From positions 310,001 to 374,000 of the forward strand of contig JAGFBZ010002324.1 in the NCBI GenBank assembly GCA_018398805.1: a stretch of 64,000 nt of DNA, read 5' to 3'. The position numbers and the translations under genes are program-made. The notes beneath the pieces were generated by a model. It did not search any database and was not told where the DNA came from. It saw only the letters and a program-made list of their open reading frames with translations. Position 1 is the stretch's first letter. Each line of letters begins with the position of its first letter. The DNA comes from Hirundichthys speculiger (taxonomy: Eukaryota > Chordata > Actinopteri > Beloniformes > Exocoetidae). Below are positions 11,201 through 21,309 of the stretch, piece by piece.

Positions 11201-14200
11201 AAATGATTGTTACTAATATATACCAACTTTTACTCTAAATATAAAATGTTAGTTGTGATAAGTAATTAAAACAATTGTTGCTAATGTATGCTAATATTTA
11301 CTCTAAAACTACAATGCTAGTTGTGAACAGTATGTTAAACTCTTGTTGCTAGCATATGCTAATATTTACTCTGAAGTTATAATGTTAGTCATAGTAAGTA
11401 GGTTATGTTACTGGTATCATTTATACTAAAGATATACTGCTAGCTGTGGTAAGTAGGCAAAACTGCTGTTGCTTACTTATGCTAATATTTATACAAGCTG
11501 TAATAAGTAGGCTAATTGATTGTTACTAATGTACACTAACTTTTACTCTAAATATATTGCTAGTTCTGATAAGTAAGTCAAACAATTGTTGCTAATGTAT
11601 GCTAATATTTACTATAAAACTACAATGCTAGTTGTGAATAGTAGGTTACACTGTTGTTGCTAGTATATGCAAATATTTACTCTTAAGTTATTTTAGTCTT
11701 GGTAAGTAGGTTAATTTGGTAGGCAAAATGATTGTTAATAATGTATACTAATTTTACTCTAAATATAAAATGTTAATTGTGATAAGTAAGTCAACAATTG
11801 TTGCTAATGTATGCTAATATTTGCTCTAAAACTACAATGCCAGTTGTGAACAGTAGGTTAAACTCTTGTTGCTAACTATGCTAATATTTATACCAGCTGT
11901 AATAACTAGGCTAAATGATTGTTACTAATGTACACTAACTTTTACTCTAAATATATATATTGCTAGTTCTGATAAGTAAGTCAAACAATTGTTGCTAATG
12001 TATGCTAATATTTACTCTAAAACTACAATGCTAGTTGTGAACAGTAGGTTAAACTCTTGTTGCTAATTTATGCTAATATTTATACCAGCTGTAATAAGTA
12101 GGCTAAATGATTGTTACTAATGTACACTAACTTTTACTCTAAATATATATTGCTAGTTCTGTAAGTCAAATAGTTATTGCTAATGTAAGCTAATATTGAA
12201 TTTTAAATAGACTAAATGATTGTTGTTAATGTATGCTAACATGTACCTACTCTGAAGTTGTAATGTTAGTCATGGTAAGAAAGTTAATCTATTGGTGCTA
12301 ATATATAAAATTCATACTAAATATATAATGCTAGTTGTGATAAGTAGGCTAATATACTGTTGTAATACTATATGCTAATATTGATGCTAATTATCTATGT
12401 TAATGCTAGTTGTGATAAGTAGGCTAAACTACTGTTGCTAATTTATGCTAATATTTATGCTAAAGATATGTTGCTGTTGTGGTAATTAGGCTAAACTACT
12501 GTTGCTAATGTAGCTAATATTTACTCTAAAGTTACAATGCTAGATGTGAATAGTATGTTAAACTCTTGTTGCTAGCATGTGCTAATATTTACTCCAAAGT
12601 TATAATGTTAGTTTTAGTATGTAGGTTATGTTCCTGTTAATATTTATACTGAAGATATACTGCTGGTTGTGGTAAGTAGGCTAAACCACTGTTGCTAATT
12701 TATGCTTTTATGCTAAAGATATGTTGCTGTTGTGGTAAGTAGGCTAAACTTCTGTTGCTAATGTAGATAATATTTACTCTAAAGTGACAATCCTAGTTGT
12801 GAATAGTAGGTTAAACTCTTGTTGCTAGCATGTGATAATATTTACTCTAAAGTTATAATGTTAGTTTTGGTATGTAGGTTATGATACTGTTAATATTTAT
12901 ACTAAAGATATACTGATAGTTGTGGTAAGTAGGCTAAACCACTGTTGCTAATTTATTCTAATATTTATGCTAAAGATATGTTCCAATTGTGGTAAGTATG
13001 CTAAACTACTGTTGCTCATGTAGCTAATATTTATTCTAAAGTTACAATGGTAGTTGTGAATAGTAGGTTGAACTCTCATAGCTAGCATGTGCTAATATTT
13101 ACTCTTAAGTTATAATGTTAGTTTTGATACGTAAGTTATGTTACTGGTAATATTTATACTAAAGATATACTGCTGATTGTGGTAAGTAGGCTAAACTACT
13201 GTTGCTAATTTATGCTAATATTTACTCTAAAGTTATAATGTTAGTCTTGGTAAGTAGGTTATGTTACTGGTAATATTTATACTGCTGATTGTGGTAAGTA
13301 GGCTAAACTACTGTTGCTAATTTATGCTAATATTTACTCTAAAGTTATAATGTTAGTCTTGGTAAGTACGTTATGTTACTGTTAATTTTTATACTAAAGA
13401 TATACTGCTAGTTGTGGTAAGTAGGCTAGACGATTGTCACTAATGTACTTTTACTTTTACTCTTAAATATACACTAAATATATGTTTCTACAGTGGTATT
13501 GTTTCATGGCATGTCTTTAAAGAGACGGGAAAATAAATTATTTTCTTTTTAAAGGCACTTAAAACTTCAGCCTTGATAAAAGAACAACGCTGGAGTTGCC
13601 TGAAACCTTTTCCACAAGAAAAGGTTATCAGCTAACTGGGACGTGCTTTCTCATTTATTTTAAAAGCTGAGCTATTTCATGGCATCTGCAGGGGTGTGTT
13701 CTGAAAAGTATTATTTGGAGGGAAGCCAGACACCAGACTGCACCGAACCAGGGTCCTGCAGGTTGACGGGAGCTCCTCACCAGATGTGGATGCAGCTGAG
13801 CAGCCCGAAGAGCAGCCCCAGGATGAATGCCAGCGGCACGGCCAGCAGCGTGGTCAGCAGGCGGTAAAAGACGAATTTCACCAGCTCGAAGGTGGCGTGG
13901 CTCCCGATCCACACTCTGTCGAAGCTGTGCGCGGAAACGGGCTCCGCGATGACATCTTCAAAGCCCACCTGTCGGATCACACAAGTCAGGGGCCAAATGA
14001 TTAACCGACCAATGGAACAACAGAGGCAGGAAATCGTTGAGCGCAGATGGATTAACGCGCCGGCGGCGCTTCCAGGTATTCACGTCGCACTTTATAAGCC
14101 CAATAGTTCGTTACATAATAACAAAAAGGTCACAATACGCTAATAATTCAAACGGAGAGCCGCTGCCCTTTGTAGTTTCATTTTCCCCAGAGCCGTCCTC

Positions 14201-14355
14201 TTTACCTTCAAGTGCGCGTTGATGTCGCTCGGATCCCGATCCGGGTCCGCTGCGTACACCTTCCCCTTCTTCGATAAAATGGGCTCTATGGACCTGTTGA
14301 ACTCATCCTGGTCCATGATCACGCTCGTGTCCAGTTTTTCCTTCTCCAGACCCAT
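5145..14355 (-). CDS. cav2: caveolin-2, three coding exons
   Basis: The gene encodes a hairpin membrane protein of caveolae that oligomerises with caveolin-1 on the cytoplasmic face of the plasma membrane. Joining 14206-14355, 13781-13968 and 5145-5295 gives 162 codons, the length of mammalian caveolin-2. The start MGLEKEKLD resembles other caveolin-2 N termini. The caveolin signature FEDVIAEP is at residues 53-60, the scaffolding region follows ([19 protein letters not shown]), then a hydrophobic hairpin (about 86-122) and a C-terminal segment with [12 protein letters not shown] and a [12 protein letters not shown] end. All four splice junctions are GT/AG. No frameshift or premature stop is present, so the gene appears functional. 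In vertebrates cav1 normally lies beyond the 3' end. I did not find it here, but the window ends 5 kb away. Confidence 0.95.
5365..6080 (+). mobile_element. L2/CR1/Rex-type LINE, 3' end
   Basis: The first 130 bp translate to a decayed ORF2 C terminus ([40 protein letters not shown]), the LWNxLP...FKxxLKTxLF pattern typical of this LINE group. A 3' UTR follows, closing with GACGCTATACAAATAAAAT and an ATTGA-type tandem tail. It is strongly 5'-truncated, as is usual for LINE copies. A second copy is at 52845-53410. It lies in cav2 intron 2, antisense to the gene. Confidence 0.8.
6240..6524 (+). mobile_element. hAT MITE (285 bp)
   Basis: The termini TAGAGATGCGCGGAT and ATCCGCGCATCTCTA are perfect inverted repeats. 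The flanks carry an exact 8-bp duplication, CTCAGAGC, at 6232-6239 and 6525-6532. The interior has GCGGGCGGAT-type subterminal motifs and no coding frame. It sits in cav2 intron 2. Confidence 0.92.
6533..9124. other. cav2 intron 2, no recognised gene
   Basis: The region holds low-complexity tracts (T-run at about 7831-7846, C-run and T-run at about 8339-8360) and a possible MITE scrap with GGTATCAAATTAGGCATCGAATG near 8884-8907. A GATGGATGGATGG stretch (about 8090-8102) resembles a LINE/SINE tail. The short frames show no recognisable domain. Confidence 0.4.
9127..9878 (+). mobile_element. Tigger/pogo-like MITE with a second repeat inside
   Basis: The ends CAGTGGTACTTCTTCATACGA and TTCGTAAGTAGAGGTACCACTG are inverted repeats, flanked by TA on both sides (9125-9126, 9879-9880), as for the TcMar-Tigger/pogo group. 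The subterminal motif TTTCAGGTTACGAAAC also occurs in inverted form. No transposase remains. An inserted or captured repeat occupies about 9450-9680, running from ACCTCCACCAAGGAGGTTATG to GAGAGCTTTTCTAGTT. Confidence 0.75.
9450..9682 (+). repeat. interspersed repeat inside the Tigger-like MITE
   Basis: The segment contains CTGTCTGTCTGTCTGTG, then GGATGGATTTTGAAGAAATTTTCAG and ends with GTCTGCGCTCTCTGAGAGC. I associate this with a common fish non-coding interspersed repeat, but the family name is not certain. The start of the same unit (CCTTGGCGGAGGTAAAAATTG, inverted) also occurs in the related copy at 17777, so it was present in the element before both copies spread. Confidence 0.45.
9881..11029. 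other. cav2 intron 2, unique-looking DNA
   Basis: A 164-codon minus-strand frame at 9971-10465 is the longest open frame here. It has no recognisable motif and no splice or start context that would support it. The rest is AT-rich intronic DNA. Confidence 0.4.
11030..13490 (+). repeat. intronic minisatellite with higher-order units (2.4 kb)
   Basis: The array is built from related units of about 55-70 bp. One type carries ACTCTAAAACTACAATGCTAG and GTTAAACTCTTGTTGCTA. A second carries AGTTATAATGTTAGTC and GTAGGTTATGTTACTG. A third carries ACTAAAGATATACTGCTAG and GTAGGCTAAACTACTGTTGC. The junction motif TATGCTAATATTTA recurs throughout. The three types alternate in larger blocks near 190 bp, clearest from 12,400 on. 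Sequence drift between units is moderate. It lies wholly in cav2 intron 2 and has no coding potential. Confidence 0.85.
13781..13968 (-). CDS. cav2: cav2 coding exon 2
   Basis: 188 bp running from the acceptor CAG|GTGGGC to the donor CTG|GTGAGG. It encodes the caveolin signature FEDVIAEP, the scaffolding domain and the first part of the membrane hairpin ([17 protein letters not shown]), ending in phase 2 within a Trp codon after CIHI. It is the most conserved exon of the gene. A plus-strand frame here is only a shadow. Confidence 0.95.
14206..14355 (-). CDS. cav2: cav2 coding exon 1
   Basis: Fifty codons from ATG (14353-14355) to AAG, followed by the donor GTAAAG. It encodes the acidic cytoplasmic N-terminal region, including [14 protein letters not shown], which corresponds to the DxDRDPHRLNSHLK-type segment before the caveolin core. 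The exon ends in phase 0. This ATG was chosen because MGLE matches caveolin-2 starts and the upstream DNA is GC-rich and lacks a longer conserved frame. Confidence 0.93.
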
Positions 14356-14570
14356 GTTTAGTCGCGTCACGGACGGGCTGACGGCGCGGGGAGAGCGGCT
14401 GGTGGCGGTGCGCGGTGCGCTCTGCGCCGGACTGAGCTGCACTCCGCCCCGCCGCGCCGCGTGGAGCCGAGAGAGAGAGAGAGAGTTACTTCCCCAGACC
14501 GTTTCAGCGGTTTAACCGGCGATGACAGGCGCTACTGTGCGTCCTCACGAGTTCACGGCGGGTTAACATT
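14356..14570 (-). promoter_or_regulatory. cav2: CpG-rich cav2 promoter and 5' UTR region
   Basis: The DNA directly upstream of the cav2 ATG is much richer in G+C and CpG than the surrounding AT-rich DNA. It contains a GC box (CCGCCCC at 14444-14450), several CGCG runs and a (GA)n tract (about 14470-14485). No TATA box is evident. This is typical of a CpG-island promoter. The exact transcription start cannot be placed. Confidence 0.6.
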
Positions 14571-15239
14571 CTATTTACAGCCCGGCTACTTATTTACCTG
14601 CTGTATTTGATTTGCTTTTTTGGAATTTGGGTTTCCTTTTTGAAACGTTTTAGTCAAACGAAACCTTGTTTTTCATTCTAGAAGAGTGATGCTTTGGAAT
14701 AAAACAAACACAAAAACAAACCACTTCTGTGTTCCAGTAAACCCCAATTTGCAATTTCTACTCGGATTTGTGTTTTTTCTGGAGTTGAAAAGGCCACATT
14801 TTATTCTCCTAAATGTTATTGTTGCTGCAGGAATGCTCACTGCTCTACCCGCTGAGTTGATTTATTACATATTCTCTCTGTTTTATTTTATTTCTGGTCT
14901 GCATGAATTTATTGCTCTCCAACTGTTAATGCTTTGAACTGTTCGACCGTTGAACAGGCAGACATTGTTAGGTATTCAGATGTCTAAACAGGCACCAAAA
15001 CAGGAAGACATTTTCCTCAGGCAGCCGATGGTTCACGCGGAGATGAAAGAAGGCATGAAGGCTTCACCTCCAAACCCTTCAGCAAACATATGTTTATGGT
15101 GTTCGTAAAGTTTCTCAAGTATTATAAATCCTTTTGAAAAAATAAAGGCATGATTACAGAGTCAAAATATAAAGAAGCTGTGATCCTTTTCAGTTCTAAG
15201 GTTTTATGCATCAGGGAAAAGTAAGAAGAGGAACATCCT
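14571..15239. other. no recognised gene
   Basis: AT-rich DNA upstream of the cav2 promoter. A plus frame at 14686-14937 contains a hydrophobic stretch but nothing I can assign. A short A-rich region lies near 15138-15146. Confidence 0.35.
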
Positions 15240-15775
15240 TTCAAAGTAATAATGATGAGTGGCAGTCAGGTGCAGCTGATCTAATGCACCTGATAAACTG
15301 ACCTTCGGGAAGCATGAACGCCTCTATAAAAGTGATTGTTTTGGTGGCTGGAACTTCCAGGTGTGTGTTAATATATTACCAAAGGGGAAATACATCAGCG
15401 GTGATCTTAGAGAAGCAGTTGTTGCTGCCCATCAATAGGGATGTGAAAAAAGAATCGCTTTGGCAATATATCGTGATTTTCAGTCACCCAATATAATATC
15501 GAATTTTTCAGCTCCTAATATCGATTTTTTTTAGGAAAATTTTATTCTATTTATTTTATTTTATTTATTTATTAAATGTGCAAAAACACTAATAATAAAC
15601 AATAAATAGGTTGTTTTGAAGCAAATAGTTTTGACTCAATTTGTCTCTTTTTAACTCTACTTTTAATTTTGATATTAACTGGGTAGAATATTGCAATATA
15701 TTGTGATATCGTGATATCATGATAATAACCCGCTAATAACCTAATAACCGTGATAATAGGCTAATAACCCGTGAC

Positions 15776-16658
15776 TAGGGTTGGGCATCGTTTGGATTTT
15801 AACGATTCCGATTCTGATTCTCTGTTTCGATTCCTGTTCAAAACGATTCTCAATTCTGATTCTTTGATGTGTAGGTCAACAGATCGCAACTTATCTAACA
15901 GTAGAATTTTTTTCATAAAAAAAAACTGTGACACATTTACACAGGCGACAGGCCATTTTTATTCTTACACATGCTTGCATGCACATATGCAGACACAGAA
16001 TTCACTTACAGCCTAAATGTTAAACAATTTACAGTTGGCAGTTGGCCTCCAAAATACATTTTGCCCAACAAAAACCGAAATCGACAGTTTTTATTTAGGA
16101 AGATGACCATATCTGCTCTTTCAGAATTCAAACGTGAACGTTCAGCACAGATAGTCTTGTCTTCTGTGGAAAACACACGTTCGCTAGGTGTGGAAGAGGC
16201 CTGTACACATAAATATGAGAAGGGTTAGGAGCGGGGGGGGGGCAACGCAGTGAATTAAATACGCTAAACTCATTTATTTTTGTGATGCCATGCAGGCGAA
16301 GGTGTTTTGCCATATTAGTCGTGCACCCTCCTTTGGCAGTAACACGCTTCCCGCAGATGTTGCACTGCGCCAGGTAGCCGTCATTTCCCGGACTGAAATG
16401 CAGCCAAACTGGAGAGCGGTGTCTCTTGGGATCCATGTTGTGGGGAGTGAAGTCCCGTCGGCGACGGATGTGACGTTGCCACTAGCACAGAGTTGAGTAC
16501 GCTGGGCGGAGTAATATCAAAAAACTACTGCAGTAAATTGGCGCGAACATTTAGGAATCGAAAAAAGAAATTGAAATTCAAAAATCTTCTAAACGATTCC
16601 AGAACCGGACGTTAGGAACCGATTCCTACTTGGAATCGTTTTTCCGTGCCCAACCCTA
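15776..16658 (-). mobile_element. hAT-type element with BED finger, nested
   Basis: The ends TAGGGTTGGGCATCG and a closing CGTGCCCAACCCTA are inverted. The exact 8-bp target duplication CCCGTGAC is at 15768-15775 and 16659-16666. Subterminal CGATTCC/GAATCG motifs are repeated at both sides. It carries one minus-strand BED-finger exon (16230-16436) and no catalytic region, so it is a deletion derivative of an autonomous element. Confidence 0.9.
16230..16436 (-). pseudogene. BED-type zinc finger exon of a hAT transposase
   Basis: The frame starts with ATG at 16434-16436 (MDPKRHRSPVWLHFS), followed by AQCNICGKRVTAKGG (the CxxC pair) and TTNMAKHLRLHG (NM..HL..H). All four zinc ligands of a BED finger are present. 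No DDE catalytic exon follows inside the element. As an isolated domain in a dead MITE it is most likely not expressed, although the frame itself is intact. Confidence 0.8.
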
Positions 16659-17440
16659 CCCGTGACCCAAGTGTCATGATACATATCATATTGTGAGATC
16701 CTTGCCAATACTCACCCCTACCCATCAATAAGGGAATGGATGTAAAGCTACTTCCAAACCACTTAGAGTCAATCATTCCACAGTTAGAAAGATGATTCAC
16801 ATGTGGAAAACATTCAAGACGGCTGTGGGTCTCACCAGAAGTGGATGTATCAGCATGTTCAGACATCAGTTAGCATGTTAAATGATAAAGTTCATGACAT
16901 TATAATTAGTAAAAGACATAATAAGTTTGCTTTTATGGAAGGTTTGCCATGGAGGAAGCCTCTTCTGTCTAAATAGATCATGGCAGCATGGCTTAGATTT
17001 GAAAAGTTGCATCTAAATAAAAGACAAGACTTCTACTTTGCTGTCCTTCAGACAGATGAGACTAAAATGGAAACATCTGGTCACAAACCACGGCATCAAT
17101 TTATCATGAGAACCAAATCAGTCACATCAGAACAAAGTCCTCGTATCAGTTGTCAAGCACGGTGGTGGAGCGGGGATACTATGGGGTTGTTTTGGCCTTG
17201 AGTTTGACATGTGAGGAGTAGACCATGAAGTCCTCCGTGTTCCAGATCCATCTGCTCCTCAGTCTAAGCTTGGTAGAAATGAGATCATGCAGAAGGACAG
17301 GACGGTAGCATCTCTACAACAGAATGGTTGAAAAGGAAAAGAACCAGTGTTGCAGTGGTCCAGTCAGATTAAAAAGATGCATCCGGACCTTTAAAGATCT
17401 ATGCATCATGAAGCCCACCTCTCTTCAAAGCTTTGAGGAG

Positions 17441-17776
17441 CTGCTTGAAGGCGATCCCAGGAGTCCCGGGTGTCATGGACATTCGTGACCCGAGCAGCAT
17501 GAATGTTCGATGGGGCAATTGAAGAAAACCAAACATTTCTAATGCAACAGGAAGCTCATTTAAACATTGCTACATTGAGCTGGGATAGCAGGATTAACTA
17601 GTGAAAACAAACTGGTTGAGTCCAGGCAAACTGAGTGCAGGTTGGAGGGTAAAATGACCCGGAGCTGCACGTGCAATCACAAAATCAGAAACAAAACTGT
17701 AAGGCTGCCAGAGATCTGCATAATCCTTTTGATTCTGAATTAAAGATTGGCCCCCCCCAGTTTTACTGATATACAG
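17441..17776. other. no recognised gene
   Basis: DNA right of the Tc1 remnant; its true right terminus was not located. A short C-run lies at 17751-17758. Confidence 0.35.
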
Positions 17777-18104
17777 TACTTCCTTGGCGGAGGTAAAAAT
17801 TGTTCGTTAACCTGGGTTGCTGGCTTAAGCTCATACAGACAAGGGGCCCTCCTAGCCAATGGGATGCCAGGAAGATGCAAAGCGATAGCCAATGGCAGAG
17901 CAGCTCGGACGCACCGCTTTCAAACCAAGATACAGAGCCGACAGCTATTTTACGTTCTGTAAACTCTGGGAGCTGCGAGTAGCAGCACTACTGTAGTTTT
18001 GCCTTTTGTATCCTGAAATTTCTTTCGTAACAAGAGGCAATATTTTCCCGTTGAGACATTTCGTAACCTGAAAATTTTGTATGTAGAGACGTTCGTAAGT
18101 AGAG
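17777..18104 (-). mobile_element. Tigger-like MITE, truncated inverted copy
   Basis: This is the reverse complement of about 9130-9460, including the TCCCAGAGTTTAC region, the AGGAGGGCCCCTTGTCTG region (seen here as CAAGGGGCCCTCCT) and the TTTCGTAACCTGAAAATTTTG subterminal motif. The copy stops just inside the nested repeat at its left and lacks a full outer terminus at its right (GTTCGTAAGTAGAGG). Confidence 0.75.
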
Positions 18105-18487
18105 GCCTTTCTCTGTGAAACATTTGCTTTAGCAAAACTCCAACCTGCCAGGACTCCTGCCACTTTGCATCTCATTTGTTGATGCGGCAGATTCGGCCAG
18201 AATATAAACTACATGCCCTTTTTTTGTTTAGACGCCGGGGCCTGGAAATGGCACAAGTTTCACTTCACTGAGAGACAGTGAAGCAGAAAATTAACAGGGA
18301 TGCTGAGCAATTGAGGCAATCGGGGGGAGGGGGGATCCCTGGCCCTAAGCATGGTGACAATGCGACACCACAATCCTCCTGGATTAACACATAGTGAGCG
18401 ATTCTGACAGACAAGCATTCTGCAGAGGGTGAGGTGCCCGGAGGGGTTACAGGGCTTGGCTCGGAGGGCAGGGTGGAGGGACGGTGT
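18105..18487. other. no recognised gene
   Basis: A G-rich purine stretch (18322-18335 and 18460-18482) is the only notable feature. The minus frames here are composition artefacts. Confidence 0.35.
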
Positions 18488-18857
18488 TGACAGGGTAGGG
18501 GTGGGCGGTACACCGGTGTCATAGTCATCACCGGTGTGACACTGCACCACGACATGGATTTTGCAATACCGTCAATACCGTAATAAATCAATTATGAAAT
18601 AATGAGCCTAAATAAGGCATTACATTTTCTTCAAACGTTCAGCTGTGGTCTGAATACCTGTCCTTATATACTATAGGCTATATCTTGTTGCAAATAAAAA
18701 AAATAAAACATATTCGTATCAGCTTTGCAGGTCGTAAAAAGGGAGTGGCCATTAAATTAGCGTAACGAGCACTTAACCTGGGCAATCAATAAAGAAACGA
18801 CTGGTGAAACATCATAAAAATGATCGGGCCTGTAGCATATTTTCTGAAAAGAGATGA

Positions 18858-19544
18858 GTGGAATGGAGACCGAGGCCGTTGGAGAGGAAACTCTGGTTCC
18901 AAAAAGAGGAGGCAACCCGGGCCAAAACGAGTGCAAGTGGGACCAGCAGCACCAGCGGAGCACGTCCCAAGACTACACAGCTTTCACTGCAGGCATCGTT
19001 TACTGCTGCTACACCTTACGACAAGAGTAGTAAGAAATGGAAAGATATTACCAGGGCAATTACGCTATATATCGCAAAGGACATGGTGCCCATTCAAACC
19101 ATAGAGAGAGATGGCTTCAGACATGTGGTTCACACTCTGGACTCAAGATACGAGCTGCCTGGTCGGAAATTTTTTAGCCAGAAGTGTCTGCCAGAGCTGT
19201 ACACGGAGGTACGGGACAGAGTCATGAACGAAATTCGCCACCTTGAAGCACTACTGATTTATGGTCCAGCCGGACTACTGAGCCATACATTAGCCTCACC
19301 ATCCACTTCATTGACAATGACTGGAAGTTGCGCAGCAGATGCCTCCAGACCGCCTTCTTCCCTGAAGACCACACCGGAGTAATAATTGCATTAGGACTGA
19401 AGGATGCACTTTCTGCCTGGGGCTTGAATGAAGCGCATCTGGTGTGCATGAAAACTGACAGCGGTGCAAACATGGGGCGCGCTCTGGAAATCAATAAATG
19501 GACGAGACTCGCATGTTTTGGACACAGACTGCACAACGCTATTG
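18858..19544 (+). pseudogene. hAT transposase, exon 1 (frameshifted)
   Basis: The frame reads PKTTQLSLQASFTAATPYD, then KWKDITRAITLYIAKDM and HVVHTLDSRYELPGRKF, the usual linker and start of the RNase H-like fold in ZBED-type hAT transposases. A frameshift near 19248 moves the rest into another phase, where TDLWSS (first catalytic Asp), the FIDNDW region, KTDSGANM (second catalytic Asp) and CFGHRLHNAI follow. It ends at the donor ATTG|GTAAGT. The BED finger expected between the leading acidic segment (18850-18902) and the linker is missing and appears to have been deleted. Confidence 0.85.
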
Positions 19545-19938
19545 GTAAGTTACACTATCTAAACCTATTATTTCATATTCAGAAAATTTGTCAAGTCCTT
19601 TTCTGTTTGTATTTAATAAAAGAAGACAAAAACAAATGTAAGGCCGCCACATTAGTATTGTATTGTTCATTGTTAGTATTGTTTAGCCGTGATTCCTCTG
19701 GGGACCGGATCAGAAAGTAAAAAAAAACCACACATATAAAATACAAATATCAACATCAGATTATATAAAAAATATAATTTAAAAATATGTACAATATGTC
19801 TGTGTTTAAAATGAAAAAGCTGTACTATTTGTAAATACTTATGCTGCTCTTCAGTTAATGGTTTATTAAGTTTTTCGACTATGATAACCTACTTTTCCAA
19901 CTATGCTAATATCTTTATTCATTCTTTTTACTTCCCAG

Positions 19939-20893
19939 AGAGGAGTGTCCAACCTGATGCTCGAGTTGCACGGGCCACAGGTATGTGCAAAAAAGTGGTC
20001 AGTTCATTCTCCTACAGCTGGAAAAAGAAGAGAGAGCTGAACCTGCCCCCCCACAAGCTGGTCACAGAATCCCCAACAAGGTGGGGGTCCCATGTCAAAA
20101 TGATGGAAAGGGTGTTGGAGCAGGTGAAGGCCATCACTCAAGTCCTGGCAGCAGACCAAAAGTCACGTCACCTTCTACCCACCTGGCAAGACATTGAGGT
20201 GCTGGAGGCCAGAACCAAAGCAGTGAAGCCTCTGCAAGATTTTACAGATGCCCTGTCAGGAGAGGAGTATGTTAGTGTCTCCTATGTCAAGCCAGTCCTC
20301 CATCTTCTCAATTCAGATATTTTGAAGCCAGAAGAAGACAAAGCAGGACTAGATTATTTAAACGAAAAATACAACGATCCTGCCACTGACGAGCTGCTCA
20401 CCATGGCAACATTCCTGGACCCACGGTTCAAGACCACCTACATACCACCCGAAAAGTTGGAGGAAGTGAGGAGCAGAGTGGCTACAGAAACCAAAGCACT
20501 GGAGGAGAAGACAGCCACAGATACCCAAGCAAGAGGGAAACTAGCACTGCTCCTGCACAACTGAAAAACCCTAAGACCAGCCTGGACAGTTTCTTCAAAA
20601 AGAGCAGCAGTGCACCACCAAAGCAGCAGGGCATTGACATGGAGCTAGATGGCTACCTGCTGATGGTGACGGCTGACAGTGACTCTGATCCACTGGAGTG
20701 GTGGCGTTTCCAATGTTCCCACTTCCCCCGCATTAGCCGCCTGGCAAAAAAATACTTATGCATCCCAGCCACAAGCTCACCCTCCGAGCGTGCATTCAGC
20801 ACAGGGGGCAATATTGTAACAAGTTCCAGGGCATCACTGAAGCCAGAAAATGTTGACAGGCTGGTGTTCCTGGCAAAGAACTTGAATGTCTAG
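19939..20893 (+). pseudogene. hAT transposase, exon 2 (frameshifted)
   Basis: The acceptor CTTCCCAG|AG joins in phase to exon 1. The frame runs through CKKVVSSFSYSWKKKRE, PTRWGSHVKMMERVLEQ (the conserved TRWxS region) and MATFLDPRFK. A 1-nt-type frameshift near 20533 moves the last part into the phase that reads SLDSFFKK, DPLEWWRF, YLCIPATSSPSERAFSTGG and ends LAKNLNV plus TAG at 20891-20893. The SPSERAFS motif holds the catalytic Glu and lies in the hAT C-terminal dimerisation region. Two frameshifts and no BED finger mean no active enzyme. Confidence 0.87.
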
Positions 20894-21309
20894 TTTCATC
20901 AGAGTTTGGATGAAGAGAGAGTTAGTATGAAGAGAGAGTTAGTTTTTGTGAAAAGTACACATTATTACACTGTTCTTGTGCTACTAAACTGCTAATTTTT
21001 GTTTTGTTGTACACTGTTAAGTAAGATCTTTAGTTTTTTTGCCAAATAAATATGTTGAGAATGCATAATACTCTCCCATGTCTCTTTTTGATAAGGATAC
21101 CTACCATTTACTTATTATATTATAAAAATATTAACTTTATTCACATAAAGGGACAAGACGGGCTACTCCTCCCAAAACGTACCAAAAAATACCGTGATAT
21201 TATACCGTCACCGTTCAAAAGATGAAAAATACCGCAATATTAATTTTAGGACATATCGCCTACCCCTATGACAGGGTAGCATGTGGACGCGTAAACGAAA
21301 GACCAGAGG

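Larger units (their letters stand above)
15436..16720 (+). mobile_element. hAT-type element inserted in the Tc1 remnant
   Basis: The termini are TAGGGATGTG and a closing CTCACCCCTA. The exact 8-bp target duplication CCCATCAA is at 15428-15435 and 16721-16728. Subterminal DNA is rich in ATATCGTGAT-type motifs on both sides. It is non-coding apart from the second hAT it contains (15776-16658). Without that insert it is about 400 bp, MITE-sized. Confidence 0.88.
15240..17440 (+). mobile_element. Tc1-like transposon remnant, split by nested hATs
   Basis: The left part (15240-15427) runs through GGCAGTCAGGTGCAGCTGATC and GTGTGTTAATA into DLREAV-AAHQ-type coding sequence. The frame resumes after the inserted hAT at 16729 with the HTH-linked region (CCACAGTTAGAAAGATGATTC), continues through TCAGTTAGCATGTTAAATG, CAAGACTTCTACTTTGCTGTCC (the DFY-type region before the second Asp), CAGACAGATGAGAC (TDET) and GTCAAGCACGGTGGTGGAG (KHGGG), and fades near 17440. 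Many indels and stops are present, so it is long dead. Order and wording follow fish Tc1-like transposases, though the assignment is from memory of the family. Confidence 0.7.
18496..21268 (+). mobile_element. nearly full-length hAT transposon
   Basis: The termini are TAGGGGTGGGCGGTA and a closing ATATCGCCTACCCCTA. The exact 8-bp target duplication TGACAGGG is at 18488-18495 and 21269-21276. Repeated AATACCG/CGGTAT motifs lie inside both ends. The 2.8-kb interior carries a two-exon transposase pseudogene with an AATAAA polyadenylation signal at about 21044-21049. The conserved termini, intron and coding region make it the best-preserved DNA transposon in the window. Confidence 0.93.

Noticed and set aside
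13679..14515. Plus-strand frames opposite cav2 exons 1 and 2
   Set aside because: They are antisense shadows of the conserved cav2 exons and the GC-rich promoter.
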